Source: Cryomorphaceae bacterium (GTDB lineage Bacteria; Bacteroidota; Bacteroidia; Flavobacteriales; Crocinitomicaceae). From it: a stretch of DNA of 46,068 bases. Made by a program: the position numbers and the translations under genes. The stretch covers positions 1 through 46,068 of the forward strand of contig JAJTDX010000013.1 of NCBI GenBank assembly GCA_021298235.1. Direction: 5' to 3'. Shown in pieces: positions 18,248 to 27,250 of this stretch (positions within the stretch are counted from its first letter, which is position 1; the number at the start of each line of letters is the position of its first letter). The notes beneath the pieces are model-generated. The model made no database searches. It was given only the letters and a program-made list of their open reading frames with translations, and had not been told where the DNA came from.

Positions 18248-18772
18248 ATGCTTGCGCCTTTTAATCTTCAGAAGTGGATTGATGAGCACAGGGACCTATT
18301 GAAGCCCCCGGTATCCAATAAAAATCTTTATGTGGATGCCGGGGATTTCATTGTAATGATTGTTGGTGGTCCAAACGCTCGTAAAGATTACCATTACAAT
18401 GAAAGCGAAGAGCTGTTCTATCAGATTGAAGGTGATATCACTGTTCGTATTCAGGAAAATGGCGAGGCCAAGGATATTGTGATCAAAGAGGGCGAACTAT
18501 TCTTACTCCCTGGAAACACGCCACATTCACCGATGCGCGGACCTAACACAATTGGTTTAGTTATCGAAAAAGTGAGAAAAGGAACAGATCTGGTGGACGG
18601 TTTGATGTGGTTTTGTGACAAGTGCAACCATAAGCTGAAAGAATATCGATTTCCGCTAAGTAATATTGAGAATGACTTCATTCCCCGATTCAAAGAGTTT
18701 TATGCTTCTGAAGAATTTCGTACTTGTGACAATTGTAGTCACGTGATGGAGGTGGATGAACGATTTGTTTAA
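18248..18772 (+). CDS. 3-hydroxyanthranilate 3,4-dioxygenase
   Basis: Opens the ring of 3-hydroxyanthranilate to give the precursor of quinolinate, in tryptophan breakdown or de novo NAD synthesis by the kynurenine route. The 174 residues match the bacterial enzyme. The cupin iron ligands are His49, Glu55 and His93 (in YHYNESEELFYQ and GNTPHSPMRG), and the substrate-binding arginines are likely Arg45 and Arg97. The C-terminal rubredoxin-like site has CDKC (123-126) and CDNC (160-163), marking the bacterial type. No other kynurenine gene is in the window. The ATG at 18248 is 11 nt behind the CUB protein. The gene converges on the 1297-residue cargo, 17 nt between stops. Confidence 0.96.
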   Translation: MLAPFNLQKWIDEHRDLLKPPVSNKNLYVDAGDFIVMIVGGPNARKDYHYNESEELFYQIEGDITVRIQENGEAKDIVIKEGELFLLPGNTPHSPMRGPNTIGLVIEKVRKGTDLVDGLMWFCDKCNHKLKEYRFPLSNIENDFIPRFKEFYASEEFRTCDNCSHVMEVDERFV

Positions 18773-18789
18773 ATCGTATTCTGGTCTTT

Positions 18790-21700
18790 CTATCTTATGA
18801 GATTGACGTGTCCCGTTCGCTCATAGAATTTATTCTGTAGATCGTAAAACGTTACTTTCCAGGTATACGTTCCATCTTGACATTTTAATCCCTTGTAGGA
18901 ACCATCCCAATAATCATTTAAATCGCTCATCTCGAAGATGAGTTCACCCCAGCGATTAAATATGTAAAGCCTAAGGTCTGTTACATTACTTGCCACAACT
19001 TCAAACCCCTGATTAGATTCATCCCCGTTTGGCGTAAACGTATTCGGTATATATATAATCGGATCGAAATAAACCGAAACAGAATCACTCGCAATACACC
19101 CATTCTGGTCTGTAAATAAGACCGTAAACGTTGTATTTTGGGTCACCGAAGTTGTTGGCGAAGGACAATTGACACAACTTAAAAACTCTTCAGGGTACCA
19201 TTCGTATGTGCCACCGGAAGAACCGGAAGCATAGAACTGTATAATATCGCCCTGAATGGCATAGACATCCGAGGATACAACAACGCTTGGCTGCGGAAAT
19301 AATTGTACTAATACGCTTGCTGTGTCTGTACAACCATTGCTATCAGTACCGGTTACAGTATAAACCGAGCTTGTCGAAGGAGATGCATTCACAGGATTAC
19401 CTGAAGGGGAACTTAATCCAAGTACCGGACTCCAGCTGTAGGCAATTCCACCGGTGGCAGTTAGAACTGCAGTGCCACCTGGACAGATTGTTGTGTCACC
19501 ATAAGCCTCGACAGTCGCATCCAAGACATCTACAAACACACTGTCAGTTGCGGAACCACACGCATTAAAAAAATCACAGACATACCATTGGTCATCTGCA
19601 GGAGAGAGTGTTACCACGGAGGAGGTGATGGAGCTAATTGCATAATTGGGAGACCAAAGGTAGGTATCTCCACCCCCGGCTACAACATCAACGTCCCCAA
19701 TTCGGCACATCCATACAGAGTCAGGCAAAACTGGGATCGGTGGATTGTAAAACACCGCAACATCAACTGTATCATAACTTTTACACCCATCTACAGTAGT
19801 AATAATCACAGAATATGTTGTGTTCGTATCCGGAGTAGCTACAGGATTAGAAATCAAGCCATTGTTGAGAGTTTCCGCAGGCGACCAAACATAAGTTCCC
19901 CCACCCGTTGCTTCCAGAAAAGCACTGTTGCCAATGCACACAGATGTATCATTGGAAATCGAAGTATTGACAGGATAGACGGGAAGCACAGCAGTTACAG
20001 TATCCACACCACAGCTATCCGAAATAATAACGGTAAATAAGGTGGTTTCCGTGACCGTAGCAACAGGCATGGGAATCGTTGGATCATCAAGCACCTCAGC
20101 AGGAGTCCATTGATAAACGGAGCCCCCATAGGCCTCCATTTGATAGGGTATTCCGGGACATACTGGTTGTGTTGGCTGAATAACTCTTCCTTGGAAATCC
20201 CCTATAACAACCTCGAATTCAACAGAATCAGGTGTAAAACAACCATTAGAATCAGAAACAACAAGGAGCACCGAATAAATTCCGGGACCGGGATATACGT
20301 GCGTTGGATTGACTAAGTTGGAAGTTGTTCCGTCGCCAAAATCCCAGAAAAAAGAATTGCCATTCGAGCTGTTATTATCAAAAATTACAGGATCAGGTAA
20401 ACACACCAAGGATTGGGGTGTCGCAACAATCGCTTCAATGGTGCTCAATTCAAATTTGAAAGCAGCAAGATTACAATTGGGGCTTTGATTCGTTGGAGAC
20501 CAAACACCGGGAGTGCTTGTAAAACCATAATCGCTGCCACCACATGCACCACAGACGGCGTGATAGATCCTACCAGACTTATCGAATCGACTTGTACCTC
20601 CATCCACATGGTTGTAGCTGCTCGTCGCGCCTCCCATGAAAGTTGCATATTTCAACGATTCTGCATTTTGTTCTAAAACAGCAATATAGAAATTCGAACC
20701 ATTTGTAGAAGACTGGTATGCCTCTAGAGTAGTCGGAAATCCAGTAGTCGAGCTGAAAGAGGCCTGGTTACTGTACGAAGAATTGATGACACCTCCCCAA
20801 CCTGAGAAATAAATTTCATAACAGTCTGAAACAAGAAAGGCAGTAGGCGAAATTTCGGGATTACCTGTTCCGGCTCCAACCATTGTTGTCCAAAGAATAC
20901 TCGTTAGAGTATTGTTGTACTTTCGAATAAACTGACCTGAGTTTGGAACACCATACACCCCAGGCGAAATGGGCCAAGAGCTTGAGGTTTGTCCGTACAC
21001 ATAGACATTGTTATCCAGGTCCAATTGAACGAAATAAGCCTGATCGTATTCAGCTAAGCCCATGAAAGTTCCGGCCATTATCACTGAAGTGCCCCCTTGA
21101 AGTTTAACGACATATCCATCAGAGATACCCCCGTTGTAGCTAAGGTCCTCACCCGAGAGAAATGGTAAGGTCGAAGAAGTGGTTCCACCTGCTACAAAAA
21201 CATTTCCATTGGATGCAAGTTGAATCGAATTTCCGGATTCAAGTCCCGCACCACCAAAGTAGGTTGACCAACTTAAGTTTGTCAGGGCAGCATTCAAGCG
21301 AAATATCACAGCATCCTGGGCTCCATTGAGACTCCCCTGCGCTGCACCCAGCGTTGGGAAATCGATTGATTGTGTAGTACTTGAGACATACACAAAACCA
21401 TCTTTCACCATAATTTCCCCACGGAATGGATCTCCATAGTTATAATTCAACGTTCCGATATTGATTCCATCTGTCCCTGTTCCACCCATAAAAGTCGAGC
21501 CTGCCAGAGCCGATCCTACAGCGTTGATTCTTGTAACGAAAATATCGGCTCCATTGTAGCCCAGCTCATTTTCCGCAACGGCAGGACCACCATTAAAAGA
21601 TACATCATAACAACCTGCAACGGTTGGGAAATCAGTTGACCCTGTTACTCCCATGATAAACAGATTTGCATTTTCATCCGTCACCAAGCTGTGAGGAGCC

Positions 21701-22683
21701 TCATTTCCAGATCCACCCAGATAAGTGGAGTAGAGCAATTGAGTTCCGGTAGCATTAAATTTTGTAATAGCAGCATCGAATCCTGACATGTTGTAGGTGG
21801 AAGAGCCAAACACATAGGTGTAATTGTTTCCGCCATTGAAGGTTACATCGAATGCGCCTGTGGTCGTCGGGTAACTACCTGCCATATTAAAAACGATTCC
21901 ACCGCCATACAGATTTCCATCACTGTCAGGAGTGGCTGTCATCCCCCAGTTGTCCATGGTAGAACCAGAAAACGTGCTGAAAACAAGATACGGATCAATG
22001 ACCAAAGGCAGCTGTTCGTTATATCCTTGAGGAAATGAATATGTAACTTTATTCCCAGACAAAACAAAAGAAACAGGAACCGGTAGCCTTTTACCGTTTG
22101 AAGCTATATTCCACGCTTTGGGAGCCTCTTCGATAAGCTCACCGAAATCCGTATGTGTTACAAGAGATCCATCACGCAGAACAACTTTTTCGGATCCTGA
22201 AATGTCCATTGCTATGGCTGATGCGTCTGCCCCTGGGTGGACAATAAAGCTATACTTGAATTTTTGTTCTGAACCGTCCAGCTCTAAATCAATCCCTTGG
22301 TAAAAATCCAGAAGTGTAGTTTGGGCGAAACTGTAAACATTGGACCTCCAGCGCGCGCTGTCACTCCCTAAAAAATAATTTCTGTAGAACGAGCTGCGAA
22401 GGGCCTCCGTCTTTTTACCGGACCACTGAGAACCTAGAAACTGAAATTTTAGAATTTGCGCATGAATTTCATGAGATTCCTTCTCATGATCGTGTGACAG
22501 GGCATCATTCAAACTGAATGTAAATCCCTTATCATCTACATACATTTTGCCATTGTCTAAATCCACGGCATAATGTATTTGTGGGTCCCATTGTCCATTG
22601 TTGGGGTGCATCCATACCTTCTGCGCAACAGAAATTAATCCCGTTGAAAAGAAAAGTAAGAAAAAGAGCACCCATTTATTCAT
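18790..22683 (-). CDS. Large T9SS type B cargo with DUF7948-like N-terminus and beta-propeller repeats
   Basis: 1297 residues from the ATG at 22683, chosen because MNKWVLFFLLFFSTGLISVAQ is a signal peptide; upstream in-frame codons add a non-signal extension. After an N-terminal domain shared with the 1440-residue cargo at 27251 (SFIVHPGADAS; DFGELIEEAP), residues about 240-740 carry SBBP-like propeller repeats with recurring YSTYLGGSG, STFMGGTG and STYFGGAGLESG. A PKD domain (FFWDFGDGTTS ... HVYPGPGIYSVLLV) and four to five Ig-like repeats follow (VCIGNSAFL, ICPGGTAVL). The end (PNTFTPNGDE, IFNRWGELIFE, WDGSYKG, TGHVNLIR) is a type B sorting domain. T9SS export is well supported; function is unknown. 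It ends in TAG directly after the normal last residues. Its promoter is at 22738-22745. Confidence 0.93.
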   Translation of the reverse strand: MNKWVLFFLLFFSTGLISVAQKVWMHPNNGQWDPQIHYAVDLDNGKMYVDDKGFTFSLNDALSHDHEKESHEIHAQILKFQFLGSQWSGKKTEALRSSFYRNYFLGSDSARWRSNVYSFAQTTLLDFYQGIDLELDGSEQKFKYSFIVHPGADASAIAMDISGSEKVVLRDGSLVTHTDFGELIEEAPKAWNIASNGKRLPVPVSFVLSGNKVTYSFPQGYNEQLPLVIDPYLVFSTFSGSTMDNWGMTATPDSDGNLYGGGIVFNMAGSYPTTTGAFDVTFNGGNNYTYVFGSSTYNMSGFDAAITKFNATGTQLLYSTYLGGSGNEAPHSLVTDENANLFIMGVTGSTDFPTVAGCYDVSFNGGPAVAENELGYNGADIFVTRINAVGSALAGSTFMGGTGTDGINIGTLNYNYGDPFRGEIMVKDGFVYVSSTTQSIDFPTLGAAQGSLNGAQDAVIFRLNAALTNLSWSTYFGGAGLESGNSIQLASNGNVFVAGGTTSSTLPFLSGEDLSYNGGISDGYVVKLQGGTSVIMAGTFMGLAEYDQAYFVQLDLDNNVYVYGQTSSSWPISPGVYGVPNSGQFIRKYNNTLTSILWTTMVGAGTGNPEISPTAFLVSDCYEIYFSGWGGVINSSYSNQASFSSTTGFPTTLEAYQSSTNGSNFYIAVLEQNAESLKYATFMGGATSSYNHVDGGTSRFDKSGRIYHAVCGACGGSDYGFTSTPGVWSPTNQSPNCNLAAFKFELSTIEAIVATPQSLVCLPDPVIFDNNSSNGNSFFWDFGDGTTSNLVNPTHVYPGPGIYSVLLVVSDSNGCFTPDSVEFEVVIGDFQGRVIQPTQPVCPGIPYQMEAYGGSVYQWTPAEVLDDPTIPMPVATVTETTLFTVIISDSCGVDTVTAVLPVYPVNTSISNDTSVCIGNSAFLEATGGGTYVWSPAETLNNGLISNPVATPDTNTTYSVIITTVDGCKSYDTVDVAVFYNPPIPVLPDSVWMCRIGDVDVVAGGGDTYLWSPNYAISSITSSVVTLSPADDQWYVCDFFNACGSATDSVFVDVLDATVEAYGDTTICPGGTAVLTATGGIAYSWSPVLGLSSPSGNPVNASPSTSSVYTVTGTDSNGCTDTASVLVQLFPQPSVVVSSDVYAIQGDIIQFYASGSSGGTYEWYPEEFLSCVNCPSPTTSVTQNTTFTVLFTDQNGCIASDSVSVYFDPIIYIPNTFTPNGDESNQGFEVVASNVTDLRLYIFNRWGELIFEMSDLNDYWDGSYKGLKCQDGTYTWKVTFYDLQNKFYERTGHVNLIR

Positions 22684-22711
22684 CCGAAACACCAGAGATT
22701 TGTCAGTTGCT

Positions 22712-22728
22712 ATAATACTATGTATTAT
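22712..22728. repeat. Perfect inverted repeat in the leader of the 1297-residue cargo gene
   Basis: Arms ATAATAC (22712-22718) and GTATTAT (22722-22728) flank TAT. It lies between the predicted promoter (22738-22745) and the ATG (22683), so it could be an operator or a weak mRNA hairpin. Being AT-only except one pair, it could also be chance. Confidence 0.4.
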
Positions 22729-22737
22729 ATCACTCCT

Positions 22738-22745
22738 CAAATTTA
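22738..22745 (-). promoter_or_regulatory. -7 promoter box of the 1297-residue cargo gene
   Basis: The minus strand reads TAAATTTG, a full TAnnTTTG match, 54 nt upstream of the ATG at 22683. Confidence 0.5.
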
Positions 22746-22825
22746 AACTCAATAAACGTAAAAAAGTTGCTTTGGTTTGTCAATTTAATTCATATTAACA
22801 TCCTCTCTACGCGTAGAAAAAGATG

Positions 22826-22833
22826 TAACTTTG
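22826..22833 (+). promoter_or_regulatory. -7 promoter box of the purF-like operon
   Basis: TAACTTTG, a full TAnnTTTG match, lies 23 nt before the ATG at 22857 in the divergent region between two long genes. Confidence 0.6.
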
Positions 22834-22856
22834 ACCTTCATTTTTCCAGATTTTCT

Positions 22857-24698
22857 ATGAGTGATGCCATCAAACACGAGTGCGGAATAGCACTTCTCCG
22901 TCTGAAAAAACCTATTTCGTTTTACCTTGACAAGTATGGCACTGCCTTTTATGGCCTCAATAAACTTCACTTACTTTTGGAAAAACAGCACAACAGAGGG
23001 CAGGATGGAGCTGGTGTAGCTAACATCAAATTTGACATGCAACCCGGAGAGCGTTATATTTCGCGATACAGATCCATCAAAAAGAATCCTATTCAGGACA
23101 TTTTTGATCATGTCAATGAACGTTTTCGTCAAATAGCTGAAGAAGATCCGAGTCTCTTGAAAAATGCTGATTATTTGAAAAAAAATGCAGGATTTACGGG
23201 AGAACTATTTCTTGGACATCTGCGCTATGGCACATTCGGTCGAAATAGTATTGAAAGTTGTCATCCCTTTCTGCGGCAGAACAACTGGATAACGAGAAAT
23301 CTGGTCGTTGCGGGAAACTTTAACCTTACCAATGTGGATGAGCTGTTTGAGGTTTTAGTGGACATCGGGCAACATCCTAAAGAGAAATCAGATACTGTCA
23401 CCGTACTGGAAAAGATCGGCCATTTTTTGGATGTTGAAAATGAAGAATTGTATGCCAAGCTTGCGAAAAATGGAAAAAGCAATGCTGAAATTTATGCCCA
23501 GATAGCACAGGAGATAAACGTCGAACGAATTTTGAAAAAGGCATCTGAAGACTGGGACGGAGGCTATGCTATGGCTGGACTTTTAGGACACGGAGACGCC
23601 TTTGTTCTTCGCGATCCCTCAGGAATAAGACCTGCATATTGGTACGAGGACGAAGAGGTGTGTGTTGTTGCATCAGAAAGACCTGTCATTCAAACTGCAT
23701 TTAATCTGCAAAATGAGCAGATCCATGAATTGACCCCGGGACATGCGCTGATCATCCGTAAGAATGGTAACGTTTCAGAAACTCTTATCAATACGCCGAA
23801 AGTAGCAAAGAAATGTTCGTTTGAACGGATCTATTTCTCCAGAGGCAACGATGTAGAGATATACAATGAACGTAAAGAGCTGGGAAGAAATGTCGTTCCA
23901 CAAGTTTTAGAAGCAATTGATTACGATCTCGATAATTCTGTTTTCTCTTTCATCCCAAATACTGCAGAAGTTTCTTTCTACGGGATGATTAAAGGACTTG
24001 AAGATCACCTGAACGAGAAAAAATTCAACGCGATTCAGGCTTTGGGCCCAGATCTTACAGAAGCAAAGCTCAGGACCTTTATCACTCAGGATGAATCACG
24101 AGATGACCTGGTGGCTCATGTGTATGACATTACCTACGGCAGTGTTCGCCGGGGCAAGGACACCCTGGTAGTCATTGATGATTCGATCGTTCGGGGAACA
24201 ACTTTAAAGCAAAGCATTCTGCGCATTCTGGATCGACTCGGTCCAAAAAAGATCGTTGTAGTTTCCTCTGCTCCACAAATTCGTTTTCCGGATTGTTACG
24301 GAATCGATATGGCCAAAATGGGCGATTTTATTGCATTTGAAGCAGCCATTGAGCTTTTGAAAGAACGTGGCATGACCGAGCTCATCGACGAAGTATACAA
24401 AAAATGTAAAGAGCAAGTTGATCTTCCAAAGAAAGAAATGATCAACCACGTTAAAGAGCTCTATTCGCCATTTACTGATCAGGAGATATCGGATAAAATA
24501 GCGTTCCTGCTCACCCCCGAGAGTATTCATGCAAAGGTTGAAATCATTTATCAAAAGGTGGAAAGTCTTCATTTGGCATGTCCAAACAATTTAGGAGATT
24601 GGTACTTTACCGGCGACTATCCTACGCCCGGAGGAAACAAAGTAGCATGTAAGGCTTTCATCAACTGGATGGAAGGAAAAAATGTTAGAGCATATTGA
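22857..24698 (+). CDS. PurF-like class II glutamine amidotransferase / phosphoribosyltransferase
   Basis: 613 residues from the ATG at 22857, which gives MSDAIKHECGIALLRL. Cys9 would be the N-terminal nucleophile after removal of an eight-residue propeptide, as in propeptide-type PurF. The glutaminase part includes KQHNRGQDGAGVA, HLRYGTFG and a late SGIRPAYWYED segment. The phosphoribosyltransferase part has the PRPP loop VVIDDSIVRGTT (around residues 440-450) and YFSRGND. At 613 residues it is about 100 longer than standard PurF, with extra sequence in the glutaminase half and a C-terminal tail of about 130 residues. This long form is found across Bacteroidota, often beside a normal PurF (from memory). 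It should make phosphoribosylamine, but its exact job is unproven. The start replaces an upstream in-frame non-ATG start that lies before the promoter box. Confidence 0.9.
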   Translation: MSDAIKHECGIALLRLKKPISFYLDKYGTAFYGLNKLHLLLEKQHNRGQDGAGVANIKFDMQPGERYISRYRSIKKNPIQDIFDHVNERFRQIAEEDPSLLKNADYLKKNAGFTGELFLGHLRYGTFGRNSIESCHPFLRQNNWITRNLVVAGNFNLTNVDELFEVLVDIGQHPKEKSDTVTVLEKIGHFLDVENEELYAKLAKNGKSNAEIYAQIAQEINVERILKKASEDWDGGYAMAGLLGHGDAFVLRDPSGIRPAYWYEDEEVCVVASERPVIQTAFNLQNEQIHELTPGHALIIRKNGNVSETLINTPKVAKKCSFERIYFSRGNDVEIYNERKELGRNVVPQVLEAIDYDLDNSVFSFIPNTAEVSFYGMIKGLEDHLNEKKFNAIQALGPDLTEAKLRTFITQDESRDDLVAHVYDITYGSVRRGKDTLVVIDDSIVRGTTLKQSILRILDRLGPKKIVVVSSAPQIRFPDCYGIDMAKMGDFIAFEAAIELLKERGMTELIDEVYKKCKEQVDLPKKEMINHVKELYSPFTDQEISDKIAFLLTPESIHAKVEIIYQKVESLHLACPNNLGDWYFTGDYPTPGGNKVACKAFINWMEGKNVRAY

Positions 24699-24708
24699 CG
24701 TTTCTTAA

Positions 24709-25605
24709 ATGAAAAGACAAACCGTCCTGATATTTTATCTTCTGGGAATTTATGTGATTCTTCAATTTGGATGGTGGGGTTATCATTTGATAGAATTGAC
24801 GGAAGAATTGAAAAAAGCTCCCTCTGAAACCTCCAAAAGAACGGTGATGGTTTTAGGCGAGGGTCTGGTATTCTTTGTGATATTACTACTTGGACTTTGG
24901 AAGATCAGATCGTCCATCAGAAAAGAACTTTCCCTGGCGCGCAATCAGAATAATTTTCTACTCTCCGTTACTCATGAGCTTAAAACCCCTCTGGCTGCAA
25001 GTAAATTGTACCTGCAAACTCTCCAAAAGCACGGATTACAGCAGGAAAAAAGAGAAGAAATCCTAGAAAAGGCATTAGAGTCAAACCATAGGCTTGAATC
25101 ACTCATTGATAATATTCTCAATGCCACACGGCTGGAACACAATTCCCTATCTCCAGCCAAAGCCGAACTCACACCTTTAATACTTGTAAATCAAGTTTTA
25201 AACCCATATCGAAAACACTATCCAAAAGCAAAATTCGAGGTCAACATCGCTGAAAACTTAGTTATTTATTCAGACAAATTCTTTCTTGAGAGTATCCTAA
25301 TAAACCTAATAGACAACGCATTAAAATATGCAGGAGAAGATGCTTTCGTTTGTATTTCAGTCACCAAAGACGATTATGCCTGCACCTTCGAGATTCAGGA
25401 TAACGGACCAGGCATTCCAGACTCAGAAAAAAAAGATGTTTTTCGCAAATTCTACCGCAGTGGAAATGAAGAGACGCGTTCCCAAAAAGGGAGTGGGCTG
25501 GGATTATTTATCGTAGCTGAGCTCGTCCGGGTACTCGGTGGAACTGTACAATTATCTCGTAGCACTTACGGTGGCGCCAAATTTCTTATAACTTTACCTT
25601 TATGA
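24709..25605 (+). CDS. Orphan sensor histidine kinase
   Basis: 298 residues with two TM segments (about 5-27 and 46-66) and only about 18 residues between them, so there is no periplasmic sensor domain. The H-box SVTHELKTP places the phospho-accepting His at 89. The N-box has NLIDNALKYAGE (Asn203), G1 is DNGPGIP (231-237) and G2 GSGLGLFIV (261-269); the HisKA-HATPase core is therefore complete. No response regulator gene is adjacent. It starts 10 nt after the purF-like gene and overlaps gpmI by 4 nt, so it sits inside a metabolic operon. With such a short sensor it may read the membrane state or an interacting protein; this is inference. Confidence 0.92.
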   Translation: MKRQTVLIFYLLGIYVILQFGWWGYHLIELTEELKKAPSETSKRTVMVLGEGLVFFVILLLGLWKIRSSIRKELSLARNQNNFLLSVTHELKTPLAASKLYLQTLQKHGLQQEKREEILEKALESNHRLESLIDNILNATRLEHNSLSPAKAELTPLILVNQVLNPYRKHYPKAKFEVNIAENLVIYSDKFFLESILINLIDNALKYAGEDAFVCISVTKDDYACTFEIQDNGPGIPDSEKKDVFRKFYRSGNEETRSQKGSGLGLFIVAELVRVLGGTVQLSRSTYGGAKFLITLPL

Positions 25606-27116
25606 CAGAGCATTTCGGACTAATCATTTTAGACGGATGGGGTATCGGTAATAAAACGAGCACAGATGCCATTCACAATGCGCGAACACCCGTGATGGAA
25701 GATTTATTGGCAAACTATCCAAATGCCACCTTGCGCACCTGTGGTGAGGACGTTGGGCTACCTGAAGGTCAAATGGGAAATTCCGAAGTTGGACACCTCA
25801 ACATTGGCGCAGGCAGAATCGTTTATCAAGAGCTCACACGGATAAATAAATCGATTCGCGACGGAGATTTCTTTCAGAATCAGACATTGATCAAAGCCAT
25901 GGAGCTGGCTTCAACCGGAAAAGACCTTCATCTGATTGGTCTCGTTTCACGAGGAGGTGTTCACAGCTCTCAAGAACATTTGTACGCTCTCTGTAAAATG
26001 GCCAAATCCTACAATCTAGAGCGCGTTTTCATTCATGCGTTTACGGACGGAAGGGATTGCGATCCGAAAAGCGGATTAGAATTTATCCGAGAGCTGGAAA
26101 CAGAGCTGGAAAAAACTACCGGCAGAATCGTTTCCGTCATCGGACGTTATTACGCCATGGATCGGGACAACCGTTGGGAGAGAATTCAGAAAGCATATGA
26201 CCTGCTGACGAAACGAACAGGAGCCACTTCACAATCTGCGACAGAAGCCATAGAAGCCTCCTATGCAGCTGGAATTACCGACGAATTTATCGAACCTGTT
26301 TCCATTCAGACAGAGGAGAAAGAAGCGATTCGAATCAAAGAGGGAGATGTCGTGATTTGCTTCAATTTTCGGACTGACCGCCCAAGAGAGATCACACAAG
26401 CTCTTACCCAAAAGGACTTTCCTGAATTTGGCATGAAGAAGTTGAACGTACACTATGTGACCCTGACCAATTACGATTCAAGCTTTGAAGACGTACATGT
26501 CGTTTTTGACAAAGACAACCTCTCGAATACCCTCGGTGAAGTTTTATCTAAGCTTGACCGAACTCAGGTACGAATTGCCGAAACAGAAAAATACCCGCAC
26601 GTTACGTTCTTCTTCAGTGGCGGACGAGAAGAAAAATTTCTCGATGAAGATCGTATTCTCGTGAACTCACCCAAGGTTGCGACCTATGATCTGCAGCCGG
26701 AAATGAGTGCATTTGAAGTAAAGGATCGAATCATAGATCACATCCTTGTCCATAAACCTCACTTCATTTGTTTGAATTTCGCCAACCCTGATATGGTGGG
26801 CCATACTGGTATTTATGACGCCATCACCAAAGCCGTTGAAACAGTTGACGAATGTCTGGGTGAAGTAGTCAAAGCAGGATTAGACAATGGATATGAATTT
26901 CTGGTAATCGCAGATCATGGCAATGCTGACGTTGCGTTGAATGAAGACGGATCTCCTAATACTGCACACTCCCTAAATCCGGTTCCAATAATTTTGGTTA
27001 CTCGAGAAAAAACTTTAACGCTAGCTCATGGGATTCTCGCCGATGTTGCCCCAACCATTCTCAGAAGAATGGGTATTGCAGCTCCACTTGAGATGACAGG
27101 TCGCTCACTTGTTTAA
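25602..27116 (+). CDS. gpmI: 2,3-bisphosphoglycerate-independent phosphoglycerate mutase
   Basis: Interconverts 3- and 2-phosphoglycerate in glycolysis and gluconeogenesis using two Mn ions. The 504 residues match the family. Metal-binding Asp11 lies in LIILDGWGIG, the phospho-serine is Ser61 in GQMGNSEVGHLNIGAG, and the active site continues with FTDGRDCDP, GRYYAMDRD, FNFRTDRPRE, CLNFANPDMVGHTG and VIADHGNAD. The ATG overlaps the stop of the kinase gene (ATGA), so expression is coupled. It is the last gene of the purF-like / kinase / gpmI operon; no terminator hairpin is evident behind it. Confidence 0.98.
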   Translation: MTEHFGLIILDGWGIGNKTSTDAIHNARTPVMEDLLANYPNATLRTCGEDVGLPEGQMGNSEVGHLNIGAGRIVYQELTRINKSIRDGDFFQNQTLIKAMELASTGKDLHLIGLVSRGGVHSSQEHLYALCKMAKSYNLERVFIHAFTDGRDCDPKSGLEFIRELETELEKTTGRIVSVIGRYYAMDRDNRWERIQKAYDLLTKRTGATSQSATEAIEASYAAGITDEFIEPVSIQTEEKEAIRIKEGDVVICFNFRTDRPREITQALTQKDFPEFGMKKLNVHYVTLTNYDSSFEDVHVVFDKDNLSNTLGEVLSKLDRTQVRIAETEKYPHVTFFFSGGREEKFLDEDRILVNSPKVATYDLQPEMSAFEVKDRIIDHILVHKPHFICLNFANPDMVGHTGIYDAITKAVETVDECLGEVVKAGLDNGYEFLVIADHGNADVALNEDGSPNTAHSLNPVPIILVTREKTLTLAHGILADVAPTILRRMGIAAPLEMTGRSLV

Positions 27117-27161
27117 ATTTTCACAACTTTTTCTCATCTTGTTTCTTTTCAAAACCCTTAG

Positions 27162-27190
27162 TTGAGGTGTTAATGCATTGAGTAAATTTG
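27162..27190 (+). promoter_or_regulatory. Promoter of the SprB-repeat cargo gene
   Basis: TTG at 27162-27164, an 18-bp spacer, then TAAATTTG at 27183-27190 (full TAnnTTTG). The leader to the ATG at 27251 is about 55 nt. The rest of 27117-27250 holds no other visible feature. Confidence 0.6.
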
Positions 27191-27250
27191 CAACGCTTTA
27201 CTAAACAAACTATTCTCTTTCCTTGAAAAAGAATGGCTTAAACCACTTCT

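Noticed and set aside
19287..20676. Open frames on the plus strand opposite the 1297-residue cargo
   Set aside because: They are antisense shadows of Thr/Ser/Gly-rich coding DNA, with no family resemblance, promoter or start context.
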